Assembly: GCA_028289545.1 (NCBI GenBank)
Contig: JANQPG010000050.1
Coordinates: 1-64,000 of the forward strand
Direction of reading: 5' to 3'
Length of the DNA: 64,000 nucleotides
Origin: Woeseiaceae bacterium
Lineage (GTDB): Bacteria; Pseudomonadota; Gammaproteobacteria; Steroidobacterales; Woeseiaceae
Below are positions 17,599 to 32,691 of this stretch, in pieces. A program made the translations under genes and the position numbers. A model generated the notes under the pieces. That model saw only the letters and a list, made by a program, of their open reading frames with translations. It was not told the origin of the DNA and made no database searches. Position 1 is the first letter of the stretch, and the number at the start of each line of letters is the position of its first letter.

Positions 17599-19032
17599 TC
17601 AACTTGGAAATTCGGCCAGGCCGAATCGACGATCGCCGGGCGTATCGGGCCGCCGCGAGAACGCAGCCAGCGGACCGATGACGACCAGCGTAATAAACAA
17701 AAGAATCCATTCCAGGTGATACACGACGGCGTAACCGGTGGCCGGTCCCGTAAGGCCAGCCCCCAGAGTGCCGCTGACGGCCAGCGCCGACACGACGTCC
17801 CTCAGGATGCCACCAACCGCAATGGCCACTCCTGTGGCCGTTGCCTGAACGGCGCCCCATGCGCCGAGCGCAAGACCGCGATTGTGTTCGCGCGACAAAG
17901 CCATGGCCGCCGTGAGCGTGCCCATCGCAAACAGGCCGCCGCCCACGCCGATCAGCACGACGCCCAGCGCAAACAGCGCAAGCAGCTTGAACGCGCTGAC
18001 AAAACCAATGACCGCAAACGCCACGACGCCGATCAATGCGCCGTAGGCCGCCAGCCTGTGCGGATCCATGCCGCGCGCGAGATATCTCGCCGCCGCGGCA
18101 AACGCGATCAACATGCCGCCGGCCAGCAGCGCGGTAAGCCCGGTGGTCGCCGACACAGTGAGCCCCAGGATCTCGCCGCCGAAAGGTTCCAGCAGTATGT
18201 CCTGCATCGTGAAACCCGCCGTGCCAAGCGCAACGGCGATCAGCAGGCGTTTGGCCCGTGGGTTGTGCATGAGCTCCGTGAGCCCCGCGCGAAACGTCGG
18301 ACCCGGCGCCGCTTCCACGGGACGGCGGCGGCCTCGCGGCTCCTGCTTCCACAAAGCGACGACGTTCAGGCACAGCGTAATGACGGCGGCGCTCTGAATA
18401 ACCCGAATCAACGTCAGCGGCGTAAAGTCGGTCAGCAGCCAGCCGAACAGGAGCGCGCTGAAGAACATGCCGATCAGGAGCATGACAAACAGGAGCGCCA
18501 CAACTCGCGGCCGCACCTCGGGGCGCGCAAGATCGGACGCCAGCGCCAGTCCCGCGGTCTGGGTCGTGTGCAGCCCGGCACCGATCAGCAGAATGGCCAG
18601 CCCAGCACCGAGTTGGCCAAAAATGATGGGGCCTTGCCCGGTGCCCGACAAGATCAATAGCGCAAACGGCAGGATCGCGAGCCCGCCGTATTGCAGCGTC
18701 GTCCCGATCCAGATGAACGGCACGCGGCGCCAGCCGAACGCCGACTCGTGCGTGTCCGAGCGATAGCCGATGAGCGCGCGAAGCGGCGCAAACACGACCG
18801 GCAGTGCAACCATTAAGGAAACGAACCAGGCGGATACGCCGAGTTCGACAATCATGACCCGGTTCAACGTGCCGGTAATCAGCACCAGGGCCATGCCGAC
18901 GGAAACCTGAAACAGCGACAAACGGAAAATGCGCTGCAGTGAAAGTTCACTGTCGGCAACGTCCGCAAACGGCAGCGCGCCCGGCCCGAGGGCACTCAGG
19001 CGTTGGCGAAGCTTTTCGGTCACTGCCAGCAT
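17599..19032 (-). CDS. lhaA: Light-harvesting 1 assembly protein (PucC/LhaA family)
   Basis: About 477 aa with 12 predicted membrane segments. It belongs to the BCD (bacteriochlorophyll delivery) branch of the major facilitator superfamily, whose members help LH1 assembly and may handle pigment. The signature RALIGYRSD...GWRRVPFIWIGT is present, as is ASDLARPEVRPRVVA. The frame is open to 19212, but ATG 19032 is chosen because it falls just after the bchM stop and begins the conserved protein. A short TTGAGTAA repeat lies across its stop. Confidence 0.93.
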   Translation of the reverse strand: MLAVTEKLRQRLSALGPGALPFADVADSELSLQRIFRLSLFQVSVGMALVLITGTLNRVMIVELGVSAWFVSLMVALPVVFAPLRALIGYRSDTHESAFGWRRVPFIWIGTTLQYGGLAILPFALLILSGTGQGPIIFGQLGAGLAILLIGAGLHTTQTAGLALASDLARPEVRPRVVALLFVMLLIGMFFSALLFGWLLTDFTPLTLIRVIQSAAVITLCLNVVALWKQEPRGRRRPVEAAPGPTFRAGLTELMHNPRAKRLLIAVALGTAGFTMQDILLEPFGGEILGLTVSATTGLTALLAGGMLIAFAAAARYLARGMDPHRLAAYGALIGVVAFAVIGFVSAFKLLALFALGVVLIGVGGGLFAMGTLTAAMALSREHNRGLALGAWGAVQATATGVAIAVGGILRDVVSALAVSGTLGAGLTGPATGYAVVYHLEWILLFITLVVIGPLAAFSRRPDTPGDRRFGLAEFPS

Positions 19033-19033
19033 G

Positions 19034-19731
19034 TTATCGCTCGACTCCAATCGCTTGCGAGATATAAAAACCGGAGTTGATGCGCGCCGTCCGCGCCGCG
19101 TGCCAACCTTCCTCGCCCGCAACTTCGCCAACTCCGGCCATGAGCGACGCCGTGCGCAGAGGCACAATGGCGGGCGCTCGATGTTCTTGTCGCGGCAACA
19201 GGCGGCCGACAAAGTGCATGGCGCCGAGCAACGGCGTCCACGGCGCGCTTGTGAACAGGACCGCGTAACGCGCGCGCGCCGTCAGTTCCTTCACGACCTG
19301 CAACACGTCGTCGCGTTCGTAGTGAATCAGCGAATCCATGGCGACGATGTAATCCACTTCGGACGGCGCGTCGGTCAGCATGTCGCCGACGCGAAACTCG
19401 ACGGCACCGGGCAAATAGTGTTCGGCGGCGCGTTCGCGCGCGACCTCAATCAGGTTTGCCGCCACGTCGATACCGATCACTGTCGCTCCGCGTTCAGCCG
19501 CCTCGATCGACAGCGAGCCCGTGCCACAGCCTGCATCCAGCAAGGTCTTGCCGGACAAATCTTCGGGCAGCCAGTCGAGCAAGGTTCGCCGCATCTCGTC
19601 ACGCCCTGCCCGCACGGTGCGCCGGATACGATTCACCGGATCCGTCGAGGTCAGCGCCTGCCAGGCCTTCGCCGCCGTCCGGTCGAAGTAAGTCGTCAGC
19701 TCGTCGCGCCGTTCGAGGTAGGACTCTCGCA

Positions 19732-19732
<1 letters not shown>
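19034..19732 (-). CDS. bchM: Mg-protoporphyrin IX O-methyltransferase
   Basis: 232 aa. It methylates the C13 propionate of Mg-protoporphyrin IX using SAM, providing the AcsF substrate. The SAM motif is LLDAGCGTGSLSIEAA, with VIGIDVA and DYIVAMDSLIHYE downstream. The N-terminal YFDRTAAKAWQALTS is typical of BchM. Its start overlaps the bchL stop as TGATG. Confidence 0.96.
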
Positions 19733-24324
<4,592 letters not shown>

Positions 24325-24350
<26 letters not shown>

Positions 24351-25890
24351 CGTACAGAGTCTCCGACGTGATCGTTTGTATGCCGCGTTCCCTTGCGAAC
24401 GTCTCGGTGTTTCGGCGCGCCTTGCCGCGCACAAAAAACGGGATGCGGCTCAGCGTCTTTTCCGCGTCCGCGCTCCAGGACAACTGACCGTCGACGGACG
24501 CTGGGGCCGCGGACGATGGATCGACCGGCAGGTGCTGCTCCGCGGGGTCGGGTTTGCTCGTGGCGCCGCCGCCGAGGTGCGAGGGCGTCGCGTCGTTGTG
24601 GAACTCGAAGTCTTCGCTGAACATGCCGAGCAGGTGTTCCTCGAGCCCCATCATGAGAGGGTGCACCCAGGTGTCGAACAGCACGTTGGCGCCCTCGTAA
24701 CCCATTTGCGGCGAGTAAGCGGCCGGATAGTCCTGCACGTGCGTCGGTGCCGAAATCACGGCGCAGGCGATGCCGAGTCGCTTCGCAATATGACGTTCCA
24801 TCTGCGTGCCGAGCACCATCTCGGGCTGCAGCTCCTGCACTCGTGCCTCGACCTCGAGGTAGTCGTCGGTAATCAGCGCGTCGACGCCGAGCTCTTCCGC
24901 GAGCACGCGCACCTTGCGCGCGTATTCGCGGCTGTAGGTGCCGATACCCACGACATCAAAACCAAACTCGTGTTTGCACATCCGCGCCGCGGCCATTGCA
25001 TGACTGGCGTCGCCGAAGACGAACACGCGCTTGTCGGTCAGGTATGTCGAATCGATCGAACGCGAATACCAGGGCAGCCGCGAGTTGATCGTATTCAGCA
25101 CCGGCAGCGGGTCGACACCCGCCAGTTCGGCCACTTCGCTGACAAAACGGTTGGTGGCCGTTACGCCGATGGGCACCGTGTCGATGTACGGCTGTTTGTA
25201 AGTCCGCTTCAGCCAGCGGGCCGCCGTCTCGGCAATTTCCGGGTACAGGCAAATATTGAAGTCCGCATCACCCAGTCTCGCGATATCGTCGGGTGTGGCG
25301 TTCCACGGCGCCACGACGTTGACTTCGATGCCGAGCTGGGTGAGCAAGGTCTGGATTTCCTGCACGTCGTCGCGATGCCGAAAACCGAGCGCGGTTGGAC
25401 CCAGCAGATTGCAGCTGGGCGAACGGGAATCTCGATCGTCATCGTCGCGCGGCTTCGCCAGGGTCCGAACGACGTAATAAAAGGTTTCCGCCGCACCCCA
25501 GTTTTCCTTGCGTTGGTAGGACGGCAGCTCGAGCGGAATGACCGGGATCGGCAGCGCGAGCGCCTCGGCAAGCCCACCCGGATCGTCTTGAATCAGCTCC
25601 GCCGTGCAGGAGGCGCCAACCAGCATCGCCTTGGGTTGAAACCGCTCGTAAGCATCCGATACCGCGTCCTGAAACAGTTGCGCCGTATCCGCGCCGAGGT
25701 CGCGCGCCTGGAACGTCGTGTAGGTCACGGGCGGCCGGCGATCGCGCCGCTCGATCATCGTGAACAGCAGGTCCGCATAAGTGTCACCCTGCGGCGCGTG
25801 CAGCACGTAGTGCACGTCGCGCATGGCGGTCGCCACGCGCATGGCTCCCACGTGAGGCGGTCCTTCGTACGTCCACACGGTCAGCTGCAC
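24325..25890 (-). CDS. bchB: Light-independent protochlorophyllide reductase subunit B
   Basis: About 521 aa. With BchN it forms the catalytic heterotetramer of DPOR; BchB supplies an Asp ligand to the shared cluster (here in [13 protein letters not shown]). The GTG at 25890 is chosen because GGAGG lies six bases before it, it directly follows the bchN stop, and the protein then starts as [18 protein letters not shown], as in homologues. The frame stays open to 26037. The C-terminal [20 protein letters not shown] segment is typical. Confidence 0.96.
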
Positions 25891-25891
25891 G

Positions 25892-27674
<1,783 letters not shown>

Positions 27675-27737
27675 CGGAAGGCAAACCTCTCATCATTCTT
27701 TTCGGCTGTCTCGCCCATACGAGCCACCGACGATTTG

Positions 27738-27778
27738 AGTATAGTGTCAATTTTGCCTTACGTAAATATATCTTGACA
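27738..27778 (-). promoter_or_regulatory. bchF operon promoter with PpsR-like half-sites
   Basis: On the minus strand, -35 TTTACG (27761-27766), a 17-bp spacer and -10 TATACT (27738-27743) form a good sigma70-type promoter. TGT-N12-ACG (27745-27762) and CGT-N12-ACA (27761-27778) each have one perfect PpsR half, and they overlap around TTACGTAA. The layout differs from the 8-bp-spaced pairs at bchC, crtE and bchG. A further TTGAC-N7-GTCAA inverted repeat begins at 27773. Confidence 0.6.
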
Positions 27779-27931
27779 TCGTTCGTCAAGAGGAGTCTAT
27801 TTACTCGTGATGCGCGACTCGGGAATGGCAGCGTGTATTGCTGTTACAAGCTGATACGAGTTGCCGGGACGGGTGCATCCGGGCGGCATGCCGAATGAGG
27901 TATGATCGTGTCTCCTTGGGGGGATGCGATA

Positions 27932-28816
27932 ATGACAAGAAAAGAGCCGGATCAAACCCCGAAGCCAGCCGCGCAGGGTTTCTTTCAGGATTTCGGCCAT
28001 TCGGACTTCTCGAAAACGAAAAGCGAGATGTCTCGGCGCGTAGTCAGCAGCAGCATGCTGACGAGCCTGGGCCGAACGATCGAGAACGATCTGATACCGC
28101 GTCTCATGCTTGCATTCGATTCCTTACCCAGCGTTGCCCCCGTCACGAACCTCTCGGATCACGTGGAGGACTTCGTGGCGCTCCTGGTCGAACAGGAAGC
28201 CGATGTGGCCGTCCGCTACGTCGACACCCTGCGCAGCGAAGGCACACCGCTGGCCTCTCTGTACCTGGACCTTTTGACGCCGGCAGCCCGGCGGCTCGGC
28301 GAAATGTGGGAGGAAGACCGCCTCTCGTTTGCCGACGTCACGATCGGCGTCTGCCGCATGCACCAGGTGCTGCTGGAGTACAGCCGCTGTTTCGACGCCC
28401 CGGAAGGACCCGAGGTGAAGACACCCAGTGCATTCATTGCACCGGTTCCCGGCGAGCAGCACACGTTTGGGCTGTTCATGGTGATGGAGTTTCTGCGCCG
28501 CGACGGCTGGACGTGCTTTAGCGCCACGCCTGCCAACAAGCGCGAGTTCCTCAAGTATGCCGTGGCGCAACGCTTCGACATGATCGGACTGTCCGTCAGC
28601 GCCGACCGCAATCTCGAGGATGCCCGGCGACTCATCGGCGAACTCAAACGCAACTCGCGGGCCGTCATCGTCGTCGGCGGGCGCTGCTTTCTGGAGCACC
28701 CCGAACTCGTGGATGAGACGGGCGCGGACGCCATGGCGAAAGACGGTAGGGACGCGGTTCGGATCGCGAAGCGTTTGGTCAAAAAAATGCCTGAAAGTGC
28801 GCGTGGTTTGAAATAG
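27932..28816 (+). CDS. ppaA: B12-binding antirepressor of photosynthesis genes (PpaA/AerR type)
   Basis: 294 aa from ATG 27932, which has GGGGGG upstream; an in-frame ATG at 27902 is weaker. It has an N-terminal helical region, then a helical cobalamin-cap-like domain with W-E-E-D-R-x-x-F-A-D-V (about residue 126), then a Rossmann B12-binding domain with the EQHTFG motif. Its His, near residue 177, aligns with the cobalt-coordinating His of AerR. AerR/PpaA proteins relieve CrtJ/PpsR repression depending on light and cobalamin. The gene lies 63 bases before ppsR on the same strand, so the pair is probably co-expressed. Confidence 0.87.
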   Translation: MTRKEPDQTPKPAAQGFFQDFGHSDFSKTKSEMSRRVVSSSMLTSLGRTIENDLIPRLMLAFDSLPSVAPVTNLSDHVEDFVALLVEQEADVAVRYVDTLRSEGTPLASLYLDLLTPAARRLGEMWEEDRLSFADVTIGVCRMHQVLLEYSRCFDAPEGPEVKTPSAFIAPVPGEQHTFGLFMVMEFLRRDGWTCFSATPANKREFLKYAVAQRFDMIGLSVSADRNLEDARRLIGELKRNSRAVIVVGGRCFLEHPELVDETGADAMAKDGRDAVRIAKRLVKKMPESARGLK

Positions 28817-28879
28817 ACTACGCCCCACCTCAGCGAGCCGGCTCTGACGGCGCGCTGGCACCAAAGGGATCTGACATTC

Positions 28880-30286
28880 GTGAGCAAGCCTGGGTCATCC
28901 GGTGCGTTGGCGACGAAGCTGACGGCCGAATCGGCGTCGCAGCTTATTATGGAAGCCAACGACGTCTGCTTGATGCTCGACGACAAGGGCGTCATTACAG
29001 ATGTCTTTCTCGGTAGCGACGACCGCTCCCTGAGCCTCGTGGAAGACTGGCTGGGGCACCAGTGGGCCGACACGGCAACCGTCGAAAGCGCCAGCAAAAT
29101 CAAGGATCTGCTGGACCCTTCTAATAACGGTTCGACGTCGCGCTGGCGGCAGATCAACCATCTGACCGACGCCGCCGACGATCTCCCGGTCACCTGGAAA
29201 ACCATGCGCCTCAACGGGCATATGGGGCTGGTCGCGATTGGCCGCAACCTCAAGCAGGTGTCGCAGCTGCAGCAGCGACTCCTCGACGTCCAGCACTCCC
29301 TCGAGCGGGACTACGCCCGCCTGCACCAGGCCGAAGTGCGCTATCGCATGCTGTTTTCGATGGCCACCGAGGCCATCCTGTTCGTGGACGCGGACAGCGG
29401 CAAAATCGTCGAGGCCAACCCCGCGGCGGGCAAACTGCTCGATCGGCCCGCCAACAAGCTCGTCAACCGCAGCTTCCCGCGGGGCTTCACCGACAACAGC
29501 AATGACGCCGTAAACGACCTCCTGCTGCGCGTTCGCGCCGCCGGCGGAGCCGAAGACCTGATCATCAAGACGGCCGGCAGCAACCTGACCATCCGCCTCA
29601 ACGCCACGCTCGTGAGGCGCGACGACGGCCCCTACTACCTGATCCGCATGCACAGCGCCGACCAGTCGGGCTACAAGGGTTACTCCAATCAGGTCATCGA
29701 CATCATTGATCGATCGCCGGACGCGTTTGTCGTAACCGATCCGCAGGGCCACGTTCAGGCAGCCAACCAGGCGTTCCTGAACCTAACCGCAATGGCCACC
29801 GAACTGCAGGTGAGCCGGCAGCCGCTCGAGCGCTGGCTGGGCCGCACGGGCGTCGATGTGGCCCTGCTGTTGCGCAACCTGAAGGAGCGCGCCGAAATCC
29901 GCCAGTACGACACGACCTTGCATCCCGAATACGGCGACCCGGTGGAGGTCGAATTGTCGGGGGTGTCGGCGCTCGACAGCGACGAGCCGTGCTTCGGCTT
30001 TGTGATCCGCCGGAGACTGCGGAAAGCGGCCAGCAGCGACAACGCCGAGTCGGTGCTGCCGCACTCTCTCGAGGAAATGACCGAACTCGTTGGCCGCGTC
30101 CCGCTGAAGGAGCTTGTTCGCGAAACCACCGACATCATCGAGCGGATGTGCATTGAAGCCGCGCTCAGCATGTCCGACCAGAGCCGCGCCTCCGCGGCGG
30201 AAATGCTGGGCCTGAGCCGACAGAGCCTGTACGTCAAGCTGCGTCGCTACGGGATCGGCGACGACGAGTCCGAGACGGCCGAGTAG
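28880..30286 (+). CDS. ppsR: Photosynthesis gene repressor PpsR/CrtJ
   Basis: 468 aa. An N-terminal PAS-like domain, a glutamine-rich coiled linker (LKQVSQLQQRLLDVQHSLERDY, about residues 124-145), two PAS domains (about 150-260 and 265-375) and a C-terminal FIS-type helix-turn-helix (ASAAEMLGLSRQSLYVKLRRYG) are visible. Cys424 lies at the start of the helix-turn-helix, as in Rhodobacter sphaeroides PpsR. The second redox cysteine of that protein (Cys251) is absent; the only other cysteines are at 30 and 371. The likely targets are the TGT-N12-ACA sites described here. Confidence 0.95.
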   Translation: MSKPGSSGALATKLTAESASQLIMEANDVCLMLDDKGVITDVFLGSDDRSLSLVEDWLGHQWADTATVESASKIKDLLDPSNNGSTSRWRQINHLTDAADDLPVTWKTMRLNGHMGLVAIGRNLKQVSQLQQRLLDVQHSLERDYARLHQAEVRYRMLFSMATEAILFVDADSGKIVEANPAAGKLLDRPANKLVNRSFPRGFTDNSNDAVNDLLLRVRAAGGAEDLIIKTAGSNLTIRLNATLVRRDDGPYYLIRMHSADQSGYKGYSNQVIDIIDRSPDAFVVTDPQGHVQAANQAFLNLTAMATELQVSRQPLERWLGRTGVDVALLLRNLKERAEIRQYDTTLHPEYGDPVEVELSGVSALDSDEPCFGFVIRRRLRKAASSDNAESVLPHSLEEMTELVGRVPLKELVRETTDIIERMCIEAALSMSDQSRASAAEMLGLSRQSLYVKLRRYGIGDDESETAE

Positions 30287-30400
30287 CCCGAATATCCCTA
30301 AAAAAACGCTGTGCGGCGTTGAGAATAGATCTTTTTCCCGAGTTTTTTTCTGTTCGAGGGATCGCAAAATCCGAACGGGCGGCCCTGCCCGGCTTCAGAA

Positions 30401-30444
30401 TGTAATTTTTTATTGACGCTTTGATGTGTCAAGTATTATTGTCA
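30401..30444 (+). promoter_or_regulatory. bchG promoter with tandem PpsR-like palindromes
   Basis: TGT-N12-ACG (30401-30418) and TGT-N12-TCA (30427-30444) each have one imperfect half. They are separated by exactly 8 bp, as at bchC and crtE. The embedded promoter is TTGACG (30413-30418), a 15-bp spacer and TATTAT (30434-30439), with a 16-bp reading giving ATTATT. The predicted transcription start lies about three bases before the ATG at 30449. The operon is bchG-bch2-bchP-tspO. Confidence 0.72.
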
Positions 30445-30448
30445 GTAG

Positions 30449-31354
30449 ATGGGACGTGCGACGACGAGCGTAATGCCGGCCGACCGTCCGGCGTGGACAG
30501 CCTACGTTGAGCTGACGAAACCGATCACCTGGTTCCCGCCAATGTGGGCCTTCGGTTGCGGCGTGGTTTCCGCGGGCGAAGCAATGCCGGAGCGGTGGCC
30601 TTTTGCCCTGGCCGGCATACTGCTGGCCGGACCCTTGGTCTGCGGCGCCAGCCAGATCGTCAACGACTGGTTCGATCGCGAAGTCGACGCCATCAATGAG
30701 CCGCACCGGCCCGTTCCCTCCGGCCGTGTGCCCGGCCGCCGGGCCCTGTATTTTGCGCTGATCTGGTCGGCCCTTTCACTGCTGGTCGCATCGATGCTGG
30801 GCGTTTGGGTGTTCGTCGCCGCAACGGTTGGCGTCGCGCTGGCCTGGGCCTACAGCGCTCCGCCCTTCCGACTCAAGCAAAACGGCTGGTGGGGTAACGC
30901 CGCCGTCGGGCTCTGTTACGAAGGGCTGCCCTGGTTCACGGCGGCCGCGGCCATTCTGGGCGGTCTGCCGCCGCTGCCGGTCATCTTGCTGGCCCTGCTC
31001 TACAGCATTGGCGCGCACGGCATCATGACGCTCAACGATTTCAAGGCCATCGAAGGTGACAAGGCGCTCGGCATCCGCAGCCTGCCCGTGCAGCTTGGCG
31101 CACAGCGCGCCGCACAGGTTGCCTGCGCGGTTATGCTCGTGCCTCAACTGATTGTTGTTGCGCTGCTGGCGGCATGGCAGCTGCCGATCGCCGCTGCGAT
31201 TGTCGCCGCGCTGGCGCTCATTCAGGCCGGCATGATTCTGCGTTTTCTCGCGGCTCCGATCGAGCGCGCCGTCTGGCTCAGCGCGCTGGGCGTCACGCTT
31301 TACGTGCTCGGAATGCTCGCGAGCGCCATTGCCGTCCGGGGACTCGTGCTGTGA
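30449..31354 (+). CDS. bchG: Bacteriochlorophyll synthase (geranylgeranyl transferase)
   Basis: 301 aa. It is a UbiA-family membrane prenyltransferase that esterifies bacteriochlorophyllide a with geranylgeranyl diphosphate. The diphosphate-binding motif is NDWFDREVDAINEPHRPVPSG, with LNDFKAIEGDKALG as the second Asp-rich loop, plus about nine hydrophobic helices. An in-frame ATG at 30473 (MPADRPAW) may be the true start, because the first ATG would leave almost no leader. It overlaps the next gene as GTGA. Confidence 0.95.
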   Translation: MGRATTSVMPADRPAWTAYVELTKPITWFPPMWAFGCGVVSAGEAMPERWPFALAGILLAGPLVCGASQIVNDWFDREVDAINEPHRPVPSGRVPGRRALYFALIWSALSLLVASMLGVWVFVAATVGVALAWAYSAPPFRLKQNGWWGNAAVGLCYEGLPWFTAAAAILGGLPPLPVILLALLYSIGAHGIMTLNDFKAIEGDKALGIRSLPVQLGAQRAAQVACAVMLVPQLIVVALLAAWQLPIAAAIVAALALIQAGMILRFLAAPIERAVWLSALGVTLYVLGMLASAIAVRGLVL

Positions 31355-32667
31355 GCAAGACCGTAGGATGGTGGGGCGTCGTTCGCCTCGGACTTGTCCA
31401 GACCTCGTTGGGCGCAATTGTGGTCCTGACGACCTCGACCCTGAATCGCGTTATGGTGGTCGAGCTGGCGTTGCCGGCCATGCTGCCCGGGTTTCTGGTG
31501 GCAATTCATTACTTCGTGCAGATTTCCCGCCCGCGCTTCGGCCACGGTTCCGATGCGGGCCGCCGTAGAACTCCCTGGATTATTGCGGGTATGGCGCTCC
31601 TGGGCACCGGCGGCGTGCTGGCCGCCGCGGCAACCGCCTGGATGGCCACCGCACCCGCTGCCGGCACGGCCCTCGCTGTCGTTGCATTTGTGATGATCGG
31701 CTGCGGCGTCGGCGCCAGTGGCACCTGCCTTCTGGTTCTGCTCGCCGCCAGCGTGCCGCCAGAACGGCGCGCGGCTGCCGCCAGCATTACCTGGATCATG
31801 ATGATCATGGGTTTTGCGCTAACCGCCGGTGTGGTGGGCGCATTCCTCGATCCGTTCAGCTATGCGCGTCTCGTTGTCATATCGGCCATCGTTTCGCTGA
31901 CGGCGCTGGGCGTGACCATCATTGCCCTCCACGGGCTCGAAGGTGAGCCGGTCGACGTCGGCAGCCAGCAAAACAATGCCGGGCCGGGCTTCCGGGCGGC
32001 GCTCGCCGAAGTGCTCGCCGAGCAGCACACCCGCCGCTTCGCGCTGTTCGTGTTCGTGTCGATGCTGGCTTACAGCGCACAGGACCTGGTTCTGGAACCG
32101 TTTGCCGGTGCCGTCTTCACGCTCACACCCGGTGAATCCACGCAGCTTGGCGGACTGCAGCACGCAGGCGTTTTGCTCGGCATGATACTCGTCGCGGTCA
32201 TCGGCACGCGGCTGGGGCTCAGCCGGGAACGCTTCATGCGAGCGTTTGTGGTCACGGGCTGCCTCGCGTCGACCATGCTGCTGGCTGGCCTGGCGGTGGC
32301 TGGGTTCTCCGGCGGCGAGTGGCCGCTGTACACCAACGTATTCCTGCTCGGCATTGCCAACGGCGTGTTTGCGGTCGCGGCCATCGGCGCGATGATGGGC
32401 CTGGTTTCTCAGGGAGCCGCGCGTCGCGACGGCGTGCGCATGGGTATCTGGGGCGCGGCGCAAGCCATTGCCTTCGGTCTCGGCGGTGCACTCGGCACGG
32501 CGGCGGTCGACCTCGTGCGTTGGCTCAGCGGCTCCGTGCTGTATGCCTACTCCATTGTCTTTCTCGCGCAAGGGCTGCTGTTCGCGGTTGCCGTTGTGCT
32601 TGCACTACGCCTGAGCGGCCGGCCAAAAACCGGCTTCCAGAACCTTCCACAACAAGCGACCGGCTGA
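31351..32667 (+). CDS. BCD-family major facilitator transporter (Bch2/PucC-like)
   Basis: 438 aa with about 12 membrane segments. It is a second PucC/LhaA-superfamily protein in the cluster, with the family motif RPRFGHGSDAGRRRTPWIIAG and the repeat-half signature QDLVLEPFAG. The GTG at 31351 overlaps the bchG stop (GTGA), so the proteins are translationally coupled. By position it corresponds to the orf428/bch2 gene between bchG and bchP in Rhodobacter, assumed to take part in pigment handling or antenna assembly. It is more divergent than LhaA. Confidence 0.88.
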   Translation: MSKTVGWWGVVRLGLVQTSLGAIVVLTTSTLNRVMVVELALPAMLPGFLVAIHYFVQISRPRFGHGSDAGRRRTPWIIAGMALLGTGGVLAAAATAWMATAPAAGTALAVVAFVMIGCGVGASGTCLLVLLAASVPPERRAAAASITWIMMIMGFALTAGVVGAFLDPFSYARLVVISAIVSLTALGVTIIALHGLEGEPVDVGSQQNNAGPGFRAALAEVLAEQHTRRFALFVFVSMLAYSAQDLVLEPFAGAVFTLTPGESTQLGGLQHAGVLLGMILVAVIGTRLGLSRERFMRAFVVTGCLASTMLLAGLAVAGFSGGEWPLYTNVFLLGIANGVFAVAAIGAMMGLVSQGAARRDGVRMGIWGAAQAIAFGLGGALGTAAVDLVRWLSGSVLYAYSIVFLAQGLLFAVAVVLALRLSGRPKTGFQNLPQQATG

Positions 32668-32691
32668 AACGGCGGTCAGGGACTGCGCCCA

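Noticed and set aside
17582..17603. TTACTCAA repeated across the lhaA stop
   Set aside because: It is only eight bases at a 14-base offset, too short to group with the three longer gene-end repeats.
19033..19212. N-terminal extension of LhaA
   Set aside because: It lies inside bchM in another frame and is Arg/Cys-rich. The conserved protein starts at 19032, right after the bchM stop.
30300..30360. Weak hairpin (AACGC/GCGTT) and T-runs after ppsR
   Set aside because: The stem is only five base pairs and is not directly followed by the T-run, so it is not convincing as a terminator.
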